A stretch of 64,000 nt of DNA from Nautilus pompilius. Taxonomy: Eukaryota > Mollusca > Cephalopoda > Nautilida > Nautilidae. The notes below the pieces were generated by a model that had not been told where the DNA came from, ran no database searches, and was given only the letters and a program-made list of their open reading frames with translations. The position numbers and the translations under genes are program-made. This document shows, piece after piece, positions 25,412-38,000 of this stretch; position 1 is the first letter of the stretch; each line of letters opens with the position of its first letter. The stretch is taken from NCBI GenBank assembly GCA_018389105.1, contig JACATO010001108.1, positions 186,001 to 250,000 on the forward strand, written 5' to 3'.

Positions 25412-25918
25412 TTAAAGGGAAAATGTGTAGCTAGCAGAATTTAGACATCTGTCAGTGCAGTGAATGCAAGATTGCTTTATACCTGTTCCTGCTCTGCAGC
25501 AATGATGAGACTCACCATGTCTGGCAGATCTCTTCAAGTACCCACAGGCTGTGGACAAGGCTTTTGGTCTGCTCACCAGTGGCTTCTCTATAGCAACCCA
25601 CCTGTGCCTCAGTTTCAGGCCGGAGATGTTGCATCGGATGTACTGTTGATGCCACTGTAGTTTAAAGGTGTTGGTAGTTAAGCTGCAAATTGGATAGATA
25701 GCAAATTGAGTGAGGAAAATGGGAGTGGCAGGACAACCAGGCTGTTGGTGTAGCAGTTTAATCTTCCCTATTCCATGCTCATTACCTTCAGTTGTCTGAC
25801 TATTTTCAGAAATAGTGTGGACTGGATGGCACTTGGTTTCAGTGGAGTTCTCTATGAAAACAAGTCTTCCCATCGCAGCAGCCCGTTTTACAATAGTGGC
25901 AACAAGCAGATCAGTCAC
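25412..25918 (-). mobile_element. Possible decayed Tc1-like transposase fragment
   Basis: A 168-codon open frame on the minus strand carries stretches that loosely follow a Tc1 transposase. A YIRCNISGLKLRHRW stretch resembles the TVRRRLxxxGLRxRR block, KPLVS follows it, and GESHHCCRAGTGIKQSCIH resembles the DESRFxLxxxDGRxRVxR block. The expected catalytic aspartate position reads glycine. The match is from memory and weak; it could equally be a chance open frame. Confidence 0.3.
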
Positions 25919-26582
25919 TACACTCTACTGATCATAAATTAGAATTAAAGTAATTTTTTCTTTTTTTAAATTGAATTAAGCAGAATGGATCTTTTTTGTT
26001 AGTCAGTATTTGCTTTATTATATGTTTTTGTCCTAATATATATTAAAATGGGGGGGGGCTTATGTACAAATGATTTTTTATTTTAAATAGTTGTAAACAT
26101 TCACTTGAATTTGTTTATCTTAAACGACAAATATAAATAGAAGCTGTCTGATCTGGAAGTTTATACTGTAGAGAGAGAGAGGTGGGGAGGGGCTGACTGG
26201 CAACCTACCTGTTGTATTTTACCTGCTTTAAATGGATTCGTCCACTGACCTGTTTAGTTTGATGTAGGTACAGTAATGAAAGTTCAGTATTCCCACTCTC
26301 TAAAAACGAGGTGGGGACTCCCCTGTCACTTCAGTGAGGGTGTGTATGGGGAGACAAAGCGCTAAGGGTAGGCAGCATCCCAGTTGGTAACCCAGGGTGT
26401 TTTTTTTCTTTTTCCCTCTCTATTGATTAGGTTTTTGGGTGGGGTAGAGACTGTTATGGTCCGGCCTTGTGTGACTTACCTGCCCAAGGACGCAACAAGT
26501 GGTTAACTGAGTGCATTCCATTCCAGAAGAAATATCTGAGCTATGAGTTAGTGACAGGCAATTCCTCGCATTTTTCACTGAC

Positions 26583-26591
26583 TAGGTAAGT
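26583..26591 (+). promoter_or_regulatory. CTNND2: Candidate recursive splice site 1
   Basis: TAG|GTAAGT, preceded by a pyrimidine-leaning tract (ATTCCTCGCATTTTTCACTG), fuses an acceptor to a perfect donor. In a long intron this can act as a zero-length-exon ratchet point. It lies about 5.3 kb into the 10.6-kb first intron. Confidence 0.4.
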
Positions 26592-28051
26592 CCCTCTCCC
26601 CCTTAATTAGTTCCTGATTTCAAATCTGGGAAATAAATCTGACTATTCCTTTGCTGGTGATTGTAAACCTGAGGTTTGTATCTGTTTCTTTCTCTTTTTT
26701 GTTTTGTTTTATTAAAATGCTGACATTTTATTCCGAGGTTTAATTCTATAGTGGGAGAATTTTACCAGTTATCTCCTGGATTTTAACTCGGATGTCAGAA
26801 ATATCCCTACGTGTTTACGGATAAGTAAAAAAAAAAACAGATTTGCCTTCTCACGGTTTCTTAAAGTTCACGATGGGACTAAGAAGAATTATTTGCCGGT
26901 TATTTCCAGAGAATAACTTTGACCGGGAAGATAGTGATGGATGTGGATTGTTCTGTCTCGTGTGGTCAGTCAGTGACTTTGTCTGAAAATGTAGTCTCCT
27001 CTTTAAGAGAATGTTGGATGGATGTGGCAAATTCAAATGTTCTGTGTACTGAGGTTTTTTTTTTTTTGATGTACCAACAGTGATGCTGACAGTACATGGA
27101 TAAGCGTAATGGTTTTGGAACAGTGGTAGGCCAACCGAGAAATCGTTTGTTCACTAGAAAATCCTCTGATACGAAGTACGCAGCTGAGTAACGAACTGGC
27201 TCTTTCTGTGAAAATGAATATTGCGGTACGCAAAATTAGTCTTGCCGCCTCCTGGGGGTTTGCATACAGCGTGCTGTTGCTATTTGTGTAGGTTTGGTGT
27301 AATCACATCCCAGTTATTTGGTGATGTAGGAAATAAGAACCTCGCTCTCGAATTTCCATTTGTGAAGGTGGAGTCATTGAATCTTGACATGCCCTTTTTT
27401 TTTAAAGGAAAGGCAAACAGCGCCTCTGGTAGGTAGTTAGTGCTGATGCGGGTGTTTTGTGGACAGAGTTAAAGCGCCGAGATTTCATTAGTCGCAACAT
27501 TTTGTACGCTTGCATGATTGTGTTCATTAGCAGCTAGCATCTGTTTGTGTTAATCCCTGTAGATCACTGGATTAAATTGTTAATTTTCCTTTTTTTAAAT
27601 GTGGAATAATAGGAGGGTTTGCCTCCTTGCTAGTTCATTAAAGGTGAACTGCCACGACCTCATCCCTTATAGCCATTATTGGTTCCTCCGTTGAGTGAGA
27701 ATAACGATGTTCAGAGATGGCGTCAGAAATTCGGTAGTAAAATTTTAGAAAAGTAGTAATTTTGAGGCAGCGAATCTGTCTCATCGTAAATGATGGGGGA
27801 AATCGCCTTCGTCACGACCTGACGTCATTGTGACTGATATTGTCCGTGTACATGGCTTAATATCGTCCTGCCTTAATGAATTGTCTGGTGGTGGTGGATG
27901 GGTGACTTACTGTTTAATGGTTTTGGGTTTTGATTCCTGGTGATGTATTTTTCCAGCCTTTGTTTTGAGGTCTGGAATTCGTAGCCGGCGGCTACAGCCA
28001 ACAGGAAGTCTCAGTGTCTCTTTTCTCATAAAATGTCCGTCGAGCAAGTGC

Positions 28052-28076
28052 TTTTTTTTTTTTTTTTTTTTTTTTT
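28052..28076 (+). repeat. T homopolymer
   Basis: 25 consecutive T in the first catenin intron. It may be the tail of a retroposed sequence on the minus strand, but no body is recognised. Confidence 0.85.
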
Positions 28077-31000
28077 GGTTGGTACCTGGCTTGAGTTTTG
28101 GATAGTTTAATCACATTATTTTAGACAGGGGTGGGGTAACCTGAACGCCAGTCTTGCTTGAGTTGGTAACTAGCGGAACATTATCAGAAAGATGGGGGGC
28201 CGATGGTGCTTTATGCTGATTTTAAAGTAGTTTGCCTCGAGGACTTGGCTCACCATGACCACATGCGCCTCCATGTTTTTTGTTGTTGTTTACTTCAAGG
28301 TTACATATCACAAATCTCTCCGTATTTCACATCCAGCTTATTACTCAAATTGTAAAGAGAAGTTCACCTGTTTGGTGATTTTAAATCTCCTAAATGATTT
28401 AAATTGGACTATAGATGTTCTACATGATATCAGCTATTGGCCTCGCTGTATGATAATTTTTTTTAAGGGGGGGGAAATAGGGTCACAAAAGTTGAGGTCG
28501 GGTCCATTTTTGTCTTTTTTGGCTTCTAGGCTGACCACGGGGTTGGCTAATTAGCCGAGTATCGAAAAACTGCCTTCTGTTGCTTGGGTTCATAATTACA
28601 TGGGTTTTTGGGAGGGGGGGGGGGGTTGGTGGTGACCTGACAACCATATTTTTCTTAAAGAGTTCTGCCCACAGTAATAATGTCTCTGGTCATGTGTGCA
28701 TGCATGCTGTTCCGATCAAGACAGAACAGTCGGCTCGCCTAGCGAGATGTCCTCGAAGAGAGAGAGAGAGAGACGCGTGCTATTCTCATCAGGCTCGGTG
28801 AGCGGACTGACTGATGACACCAGGTGAGATATCTATCACATCACCAAACAAACGGTTCATAACTGAAGAAGCCATTAATGCAAAACTCTCTGGATTTTGT
28901 CAAATGATCAATGGCTGTTTATATATTTATCGGAACCCCCTTCAGCAGCCACGCTGAGGGGGATGTTGATCCCTGATCATGTAGTTAGCCTTAGAGAATC
29001 TCTAATGCTGAAAATTGCCCAAAGGATCATTCTGGCCTTTTCTGTTTTAATTCTAAACTTGTAATTTTTAAAATATCGAAAGTTCAGTATTAGATATTTC
29101 TTCTTTTCCTATTTAGGTTTCTTTAACTTGTTGATACTACAAATCAGTTTCTTTGACATGGCAGCCATTTTCTGACCAAACTGTGCTGAAGTGTTAGTAG
29201 CTGCTACGCTATTATACTATCTTCCATTATTCTAACTGCTCAATTCAGAGAAGCTAATTTGTATAGCTGGCAATGAAGCTTAAACGCCACTTAAGTTGTT
29301 ATGGTTGTGGAGAGAGTAATGATGACAGGTCATACAATATTTACATAACTAAAAAGACTGTTTGTTATACTTTTTGAATTTTTGTGGAATTCAAACTGGA
29401 TTGATTTTACGAGACATACAGGGGTCCTTTAAATCTGACAGTCATCATAGTGGGGGATTTCTAAGAGTACTTGATATCTATCAGTAAATCTACAGAACAA
29501 ATTGCTGAAAGAAAGCCAAGGTCTCTGACCATATAACCCACATTATAACAACTGTTTAGACTGTCTGTACATGATATTCAGAAGATTATAAGAGGGTAGC
29601 TGTTAAATTATACATTGAAAACTGAATTACCAGTGGATAGGTGAGGCTTCTCTTACTTCATTCCATCTAAAGTTGTTGTGAAGGGATGTTTGTTTTGCTG
29701 GGCTAGATAAGACCTTGCTTTTAGAGCACCTGTCCTAAGCATATGTTCTACTCCCTGTAAATAGGGTGATTCATTTCCTCAGGTAGTACACTGAGAAATT
29801 AAAGTAGATCAGCAGGGACTTTCTTTTTTAAGTTCTTATGAGGGTTGTTTTGGTGACAGAGGCCAGCCAACTCAACTTCCTATTCTTGGTTGCTTTACAT
29901 TATCCTGTTTCTGGCCAGAGCTCTGTTTTTCCTGACACAGGGATGGTGAACGCCTGCTGGCAACTCCTTAATCCTTGAGTAAGTATTAAAGAGTTACTTA
30001 CTGTTCAGTTAAGAATTTGCCTCATCAGATAATCAGGAATCTTTTTTCTGAAACTTCTCCGACTTAGAAGTAGGATATGCAGGACAAACATGGGGGCGGA
30101 ATGAGCCCCTAAAATGTGCTACTAACTAGGTTGGTATTTGTCTGCCTCTACCACTGCAACCAGTGATCAACCTCCATTAAACTAGGCATATATTAATTAT
30201 GCCATTGAATATTATGTTTATGCATTGTGCTTAAGTTGTGTGTGTGTGTGTCGGCTACCCATGCAGATTTTAAAAGTGAAATGGTTAGCATGGACGAGAA
30301 ACGTGCTATGTAACATTTAATATACTGCCCTGATATAATCTTATGGCTTTCTTTATAATGAAAAGGATACAGGAGAGAACGGGAGCTGATTCAGATTGTA
30401 TTGATTTTCTGCTGTAGGTATTTATAACTTCACCTGATGATGAAGAAGCTAATAAATCTTGACTGTATTTCTGTATTAGGGGGGGTTGTTCTTATCAGCA
30501 GTCTTCCAACATCATGATAGATGGGGGGTATGTACTGACCAGGAGGAACAATGAGAACAGCTTTTATCAGCTGTTAGATGCTTTGTAACACTGGCTTAAG
30601 TGGACTGTTTGCAAACAAAAACCTGACAGCTAGCTGGCCCTAGAAAAGAGAGGGGATCCTCCAGAAGGGTTATGGTTGTCCTTGAAGGGCAGTTCTAGGT
30701 TTTGAGTTGGAGGTGTACTTTGTGACAGTTTAAACTTGGCTTGATAAGATTGATCTCCTTATCTTCTAGTTGTAACCAGATTACTTTTGGAAATTCATGA
30801 GCAAAGAAATAATTGCAAGTTAAAGAAAAATTCTGATTTGACCCCCCCCCAAAAAAAATAAAAATTTGAGCATTTACAACACGGGTGCTACATTGACACA
30901 CAACCTCTCCATTAGAGGGGCCAAAGTTTATATCGCAACTTGTGATTTTATACAAGTAAAGACAAAACTCGAAAAAACATTCTTGTGTTTCTTAAATGGG

Positions 31001-31142
31001 AAACTGTGTATGCAGCATCCTTTCAATAACTTTGAAGTTGCAGGGACCTCCCAAAATGCCTAGTTATCCAACGTTTGACTTATTGGAAGTTGACATTTAA
31101 CTCTGGGCTACTGGTTTCTATTCCTTTGCATTTCCTGTTGTT

Positions 31143-31151
31143 CAGGTAAGT
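31143..31151 (+). promoter_or_regulatory. CTNND2: Candidate recursive splice site 2
   Basis: CAG|GTAAGT preceded by TTCCTTTGCATTTCCTGTTG is a very good match to the YnNCAG|GTRAGT ratchet consensus. It sits about 4.6 kb after the first candidate and 0.8 kb before the first coding exon. Confidence 0.5.
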
Positions 31152-31943
31152 GTCTATGGTCTTACCTGCATTTTTTAAGCAAAGTGGAATGAGTATTTAG
31201 AAGAATATCAGACTACCTTTTTTAATCTTCGACTTCAAGGATGATCTGACGCGTGAGTAGTTACTACAGCTGTGTGTCGAAAGACAGGTGATAGAAGTTG
31301 TGCATGTTGTGTGTTTTTTTATAGTTAGGGAAGTAAACTATTCTTTCTTACTACTATTAATCATGTACCAAACATCCACAACTGTCAGTGTCACAACAAA
31401 CCAACTCCTGTTATCTGATGACGATTGACTTAAAGTAAATTTGCTGTTTGATTCTGATACCAATATATCACGTGTTTAACAAACTACGTGTTTATTTCTC
31501 TTTACGACTGAAAATGTCACTTAAGGGGCTAAAAATGGGGGGGGGGGCTCTACATCCAGTAGTCCAATAAGTCAAGCAAGTTCATTTATCTATAGTTTTC
31601 ATAATGGGAAGAGAGAAATTCTTGTTGGGATCTACTTGTACTTCTGACTAAACACTATATTTGAGTTATCTGACAGTTATCGATAAATCTACTGTTTATT
31701 TTCAGTGTTGTACTTTTTATCACTGTGAATTTAGTTTACAAGATTATCATACTTGAGATTTGTTTTTATTGGAGCTAAGGAGGGTTAAATTTGTGAAATA
31801 CTAATCTGATTATTCCTTTAGTAGGAACTTGTCTAACTGAAGATTAAACAAAGAATGGCAATACGGTTTCAGACATTGGGAAAAATGTCCGGGTTCTTCT
31901 TTTGTCTAATAGAAGCCTTGTTCTTGGGAATCTCACCAGGTCT

Positions 31944-31961
31944 ATGTTGGACGCCAACTAG
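31944..31961 (+). promoter_or_regulatory. Short upstream ORF in the catenin leader
   Basis: ATG TTG GAC GCC AAC TAG lies just before the main start. Its TAG is also in frame with the main ATG at 31974, which fixes that ATG as the first possible start of this frame. It may damp translation; that is an inference. Confidence 0.45.
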
Positions 31962-31973
31962 AGTGGGAACGCC

Positions 31974-32084
31974 ATGCCTGTAGGCGACAATTTGCAGGAA
32001 AGTGGTTCTCTGACTTACGCCGGTATTGCAGATCAGTACGATGGAGAAGATCCTACACACATACTGCAGTCTGTAAAAGAACAG
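31974..32084 (+). CDS. CTNND2: Catenin first coding exon (start codon; coiled coil begins)
   Basis: It encodes residues 1-37, from [11 protein letters not shown] to ILQSVKEQ, ends in phase 0 and has the donor CAG|GTGAGT. The exon itself probably starts at 31913 (acceptor TTGTCTAATAG) or 31940 (acceptor TCTCACCAG). LQSVKEQEA is the family's N-terminal coiled-coil signature. Confidence 0.92.
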
Positions 32085-35000
32085 GTGAGTGTCTGTTTAC
32101 CTGACCATTGTGCTGTAATAGTTTTAGGGGTGTCCATTGTAAGGGGGTAATTCTGAATTAACTTTTAGGGAGTGTGCGTTTCTTTGCCCCCCCCATTTTT
32201 GGCAACTTCTAAAACAGTTCTCAATTTGTTTTAAGGAGGCCAAGTTTGAGAGATTAAATAAGGAACTTGATACAGAAAGGGAAAGCCTAGCATATCAGTT
32301 AAACAAGGTAAGTCTCGTAGCTGAATACTACTTTAAAAAAAATATATGTAATTGTTGTCGTAGTATTTCTTCTGGCAAGATGCGTTTCACCTTCTCGGAT
32401 CCCAGTGGGAGAACTTCAGATGACTTCCCAGTTTTGCAAGGGGAAGATCTGAGATTAAGAAGAAATCTGTAGAAAGGTAGTTGGTGGGGGGGGGGAGGCT
32501 ATATTCTGGTATGATGAACCAGTTTAGAAGATTGAAATAAACAATTAATACTAATGTAAACTTCTTTTCTTAATTTAGACCATCTAAAAGGAAAACAATG
32601 CTGGGGTTAGGACAGTTCTTGGAACTGATGGGTGGTATGGGACTGGAATTACCTCTTTAAAACTGTGTATAGCAATATAACTTACACTGAGAACTTTACC
32701 ACAAATTCTGAAGTTTTTCCTGTTTTTTTGTCACGGGGAATCTGTCAAAAATGAGTTACCTTGAGAAAGTGGAGTTGGAGAGATGGTGTGGTGCTGACGT
32801 GTTGGAATGCTGCGTTATTATTTCCTTGGCAGAACGATGAATGACCACCTAAATGGTAACAACTCTAATTTGAGCAGATTCTAAATACAACAAAAAGCAA
32901 ACTGCTTGATCACAAGTTATCTTCAGGGAGTCTCTGTTGTTATTATTATTATTGGACATCAAACGAAGGTGTTACCTGCTGCTGCTGCCTCAGATAGTCA
33001 GTTATTGGCTTTCTGTTGTACTGTAAACTCAGTAAGGGGCTTCTTCCTCTAAGAATAATTCCTGTAAATATTAGGAAACATTCTAAATAGCTTTTCCACC
33101 AAATGGACTTGTAGATACTACAGAAAGTCTTTGCAATTGTCATTGTTTACATAAAACCGTACTCTCGTCTCGGTAGATGAACCAGTGATTCTGCTTCTGA
33201 CTTTTGAACCTCTGATATGCAAAAAAAAAAAACATCTTATGCATTTAAAAAAAAAAAAACTAATAACAATGAAAATAGACATTTTTATTTTCACCAACAT
33301 CGGTATCCACGTTTTGAATGCTGAACGGGAGAAGTGATGTAGTATAGGTTCTGGACCTGGAAACTAAAGCTACTTTCCTAGACGGTGAGAGTGAAGATTG
33401 CTATGTGTATCCACGTCTGGAATCTCAAACTGGATTTTACCAACTGTACAAAGGGAAGTTAGTTCTGATTTGCACCCTTAGATATGCATCTTGCACTTCA
33501 ACTGGTGAGTTTGGTCTCATAAACGCAATTTGTGGAGGGTAAAAGGATACCTACAAAATCTTAGAAGCATGTAGTATTGACCCTGACCCATGATTAACTC
33601 CCTGTAGATGCATGGGGGTGTAAAGAAAATAACTAGGAAATATATCTCCTTTTTCATTCTTAAATGACAGCTATTGTCTGTCTCTCTAAATAAGAATAAA
33701 GTACTGAAATGTGAAGAGAAACTTGAAAGGATTTTGTTTGATATTGTACGAGCTGTTTCATAAAGTTCCAAGAGAGCTAAAATGTTGATGGGGCTGATTG
33801 ATGAATGCATCTGAACCTTATGTAGGAATTGCTGCTGACTATTTGTTGACATGTAGAGCATTTTCAAGGAGGTGATGACATCTGGAGATGTCAGATTCTG
33901 AACTTTGTTCTGCCATTCAAACTAATGTAGATAAGTTTGTTTACCACTCAGCATTGGCATTCTTAGAACTTCTGGATTAGCCCGTTTGCTGGATTTGGAT
34001 TTCTCATGAAATTCTTGTTCAATGGGATCTTCGTCTGAATGTTTTAAGGAAGCAGTATGTCACTTAGATTTCCCTCTTGATTTGGAAATAAAAGAATAAA
34101 AAAGTGGTACCAGGAACAATGAGAAAGTGAAAGTTGTCTTGAGAGTGGCTCTACAAAGAGACTGGATGGTGGACTTTTGTTTGACTTGAGCTCTTAGCTC
34201 GAGTAGTAGAACTTCCTCAGGTTATCAGTCAGTCTTTAGCTCTATCAGCCTTGTCAGGGTGCTTGAAAACTGTAGATTTTAAAAGGAATGTTAAGATCGT
34301 AAACATTTTTTCCCCATGTATTTGTTTAAAATGCTTGTAACATTGCTACGAGTGAGATTGTTGCACCCCTGTCTCCTGAGAGAGAGAGGAGAACATGTGT
34401 TTCTGGTGAGCTCGGTGCTCTTCAGTAAATTAGGGCCTGGTCTCTTTCGATTAAACAGTGGGTGCAGTTAGCCATGCACGCAGAATCTGAGAACTGATCA
34501 CCCACTAGCACCTACCATGGTCAGAGTCTTTTGGTGGATGGAGAACAGGAATCTAAGTGAAAACGTAGTCTGATTATGTTAGTCTTATTCACATCTTTAT
34601 TTTTTAATGTTTTAATTAAGGCTATTGTTCACTGGATGGATACCTGATCCTATAGAGACTTGTCTGTTAATGTTTTGACCTTTAAACATCTTTTGGTGAG
34701 CAGTTCTCAAGTTTGTAATTTTAGATTGAGAGAATCTCGTAGGTCGTTGAGTTCGGGGTAAATGTTTCCTTGTCTGAACTACAGAGTGCGCGTGTAAAAC
34801 TGGTGGCAGAACTCTAAAGTTTAACCCTTAGGGTGCTGAAAGCGGATATGCCCTCTGTGACATTTATAGCCGTTTTGATGCTGGAAGCAGGCTTACCCCA
34901 CGGCTTCATAAAGTTTCCCCCTCTGTTGTGATAACTGTGGGTACCCTCAGATCTCTGAAAGCCACCCTGCAGCTTCTTTCATATTTTTTTTATAAAGTGG

Positions 35001-38000
35001 ATGATTGAAACTTTTTACAAGCCATGTGATTGGATTTGCTCAGTAATGTAGTTGAAGTAGATATTCTCAGAAGCTGGTAGATAGGCATAGATAGTCTTTT
35101 TTTTCAAAAAAAGCACCTCGTAAAAGTCACGAGGCTTCCTTCTGTTTTACTGAAGCAGAGCGAGTTTTTAAATTGCATACACGCGGGTACGTAAACGCAT
35201 GGGGAGGCTACAACTGGTTGTTCTGTGAGAAATGAGCCATTTAGATCGTTCGTTCATCTCAAAGCCGGAGCAGTCATAAAGGGTATCAGCTTCTTTGCTG
35301 AACCGTCTAACGTTTCTACAGTCCATGTTGATAAACAAATTTAAAGGGGTTAAAGCTGGTTTGTTGTTGTACCGGTCAAAGATTTTGGAACAGCTGTTCC
35401 TCTTTGTCCTCCCGACCTGCTGTGCCCCCATCTTTTCCTTAACTTAAACAATGTCCCATCCCCCTTGCTGACTTAGGCGGGGGGAGGGTGGCGCCATCTT
35501 ACCGGTTTGGAATGACAGCATTCGGGTAATTCAGTTGAGCTCGTTCTCTAAGGAGCTTGTCGGATGATGTAGCTACAAGTCACCAGTCATGTAGATTGCT
35601 TCATTTGGAGGAGGATTCTGCTGCTGGGTCAGTGGGATGAGACCAGTGGCTAGAACTCGTAGTGATGCTTGTACTGTCAGGTGGGTTCTCCCAGCAGCAA
35701 CAGCAGGTTTTTAGAAATTATCACCTGCCTGTTCTTAAGAATTAAATTTATTTCTCTAAAAATGCTTCTGTGTCACAGCTTATGTTGGCGTTAATTATAA
35801 GGAATTTGCCTAATTGGCTAACTCTGTTTTTGTATGGTTTTTTTTTTATTATTTAGAAAAAGTGATGCTTATGAAAAAATACCTCCTATTCTAATTGCTG
35901 AGAAACTGTCGTTGGGTTAGTTTTTATTTAGTGTCATTGATTTTACCCAGGTGAATAAATGCGAGTGTCCTTGGATCTTGAGAATGTGCGTGCAGAGGTC
36001 TAGGGTAGCTACCTGCGAATTTCTAAGAGGCAATGTTTGCACAAATTCAAAGACCAATTTGATTTAGAGTGACTTCAGCCTCCTGTTTCTCCGTAGCAGA
36101 TGGGGCCTGCATAATTAAACAACGAATGAGAACAGCTAGTAGTCTTGGTATGGGAGGGGAAAGCAACGTGCACCTGTCAAGAAAAGTCTTTACCTCATCT
36201 GTGGTAAGATTAGCCTTTTGGCTGATTTATTAAAAGATCTCTGTGCCAGGATTGTAAGCAAGCAAGCAACAACATGGTCGGTTGTTTGTTTCGTCTGGAT
36301 ACCCCGCCTGCGACCAAAGCGCTGTAAATTAACGTAAATGCTTTGGTGGGAGGGAGAGGGAGGGGAGAGAAAAACCACTGACGTGTAAAAAGATCTTGTC
36401 AGGGTTTACCACTTCTGGATAAGATGATGGTGAAGATGTATTAACCCTCCCACCAAAGGAAGAAGACAGAAACTCAGCATTTTCTAGTATGACATCAGTG
36501 TTTGGCTATTAATTAGATGTCAGTTACATTAATTAAAATAAACAACTTCAAGATAACAGACTAACTCTGTGAGGAGTGCAGTCATAGGCTTATGGAGGAA
36601 GTGGGCTTTAACCATTTCCAAGATCTTATGGGCATGCCCAAAGGGTTAAAGAAACAGTAAACTATACACCAGCGAAGTTGTAAAATGATTTAACCAACAC
36701 AGCTACAGATATACTTCATGAGCTGGTAACCAAAATGTATTATGGAGACCATTATAATAAATACTAAGATATTGCAACAACCTTCTAATATTTGAATTTA
36801 GATAGCATCAGGTTGTAAACTGATCTTCATAATTTATGTTTTAGTTTTCTCTTATCAGTACAAATAATAATAAGTAGCCTTTTTATCTCCTGTATGCCAC
36901 TTTTGGTGCATTTTTGCTATCTTTCAAACTTGTATTTGGCACAGGTTGAGTCAAGCACTGACCTTCCAAATTAGCATAGATAACTCTTTGTAATGTCAAA
37001 TCTGTGTACCATCCAATGCCACTTATTTTGTATTATGTGCGGTCAGTCTATCTCAAATATTAACTGGTGCTGGTGGGATGGCTGAGATTGTATGAAACCA
37101 TAAAAATTATTTCTATGACCTTGCTCCCCGTTCTTCACATGGATGGGTGTGGTTCATTTTTCTGATAACTCGTTAGTATTGTTTATCATTCATGCAAATT
37201 TTCCAGAGATTGCCTCGGCATTTAAGGTAACATTAAGTGCTAACGAACCGTTAAGATTTGAAATGAAGGATTGAGTGGAATATTAACATTCCAGATGGAC
37301 TGCATGCCAGTAGACCATAATATGTACATAGAAATAAATGTGTTGAACCTGGTTTCGGATACGCTTCATTTGGTCTGTTTAGTACGGTGTGTTAGTGTGT
37401 GCACATCAGCAGGATAATCCTGGCTTTAGAACGAATTTCTTCTAGCTTCTACAGAAACCACCAAGCCTATGCTTGGAGATCTCCCTGTAGAGGTGAATGC
37501 CTCCTTACACTGACAGAGACCGGTTTTCAGAAGAGTCCTTGCAAACAGCAGATATGGGTTTTCACGTCCCACCTGGATAACTTTCCTTTCAGTTCTGACT
37601 CCTGCTGCTATGCGAGGGGTGTAGCGATGATCTGAACTGCAACTCAGAATTCAACACAATTTACGAGACTTCTAAAGCTGTTAAACCAACCAGGGCTCTT
37701 TGGGTTTTTTTAACCAATCTCTACTTGGAGAAATCAAATCGACATAACTACATCGGTCGGTGTTTCCAATCCGGATTAAGGTGTGAAAGCCAGAGATCCA
37801 AAATTGAAAATGATTACGGAGGTTTGCCAAAAGGTGCGGCGACTTAGTAGTTAAAGTCCAAAAAAGAAAGCTTCTTGAGTCACGAAGCAAAGACATCAAC
37901 TTTCCACCATTCTCTGGATTGGGAAGGTTGGGGGTGGGGGTCTGTTGTTGGTTCTTATCCACTGGGCTGTCTATGGAATTGGACATAAAGGCACCTGTAC

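Larger units (their letters stand above)
21306..31912 (+). other. CTNND2: Large first intron of the catenin gene
   Basis: No conserved coding exon was found. It includes the rest of the GC-rich island, a T-homopolymer at 28052-28076, a possible Tc1-like fragment on the minus strand at about 25412-25918, and two sites where a 3' splice site is fused to a 5' splice site (26583-26591 and 31143-31151). A small non-coding exon at 26528-26585 (acceptor CATTCCAG, donor GTAAGT) is possible but not supported further. Confidence 0.5.

Noticed and set aside
33517-33867. 116-codon minus-strand frame
   Set aside because: Biased composition of an AT-rich intron and no motif; treated as noise.
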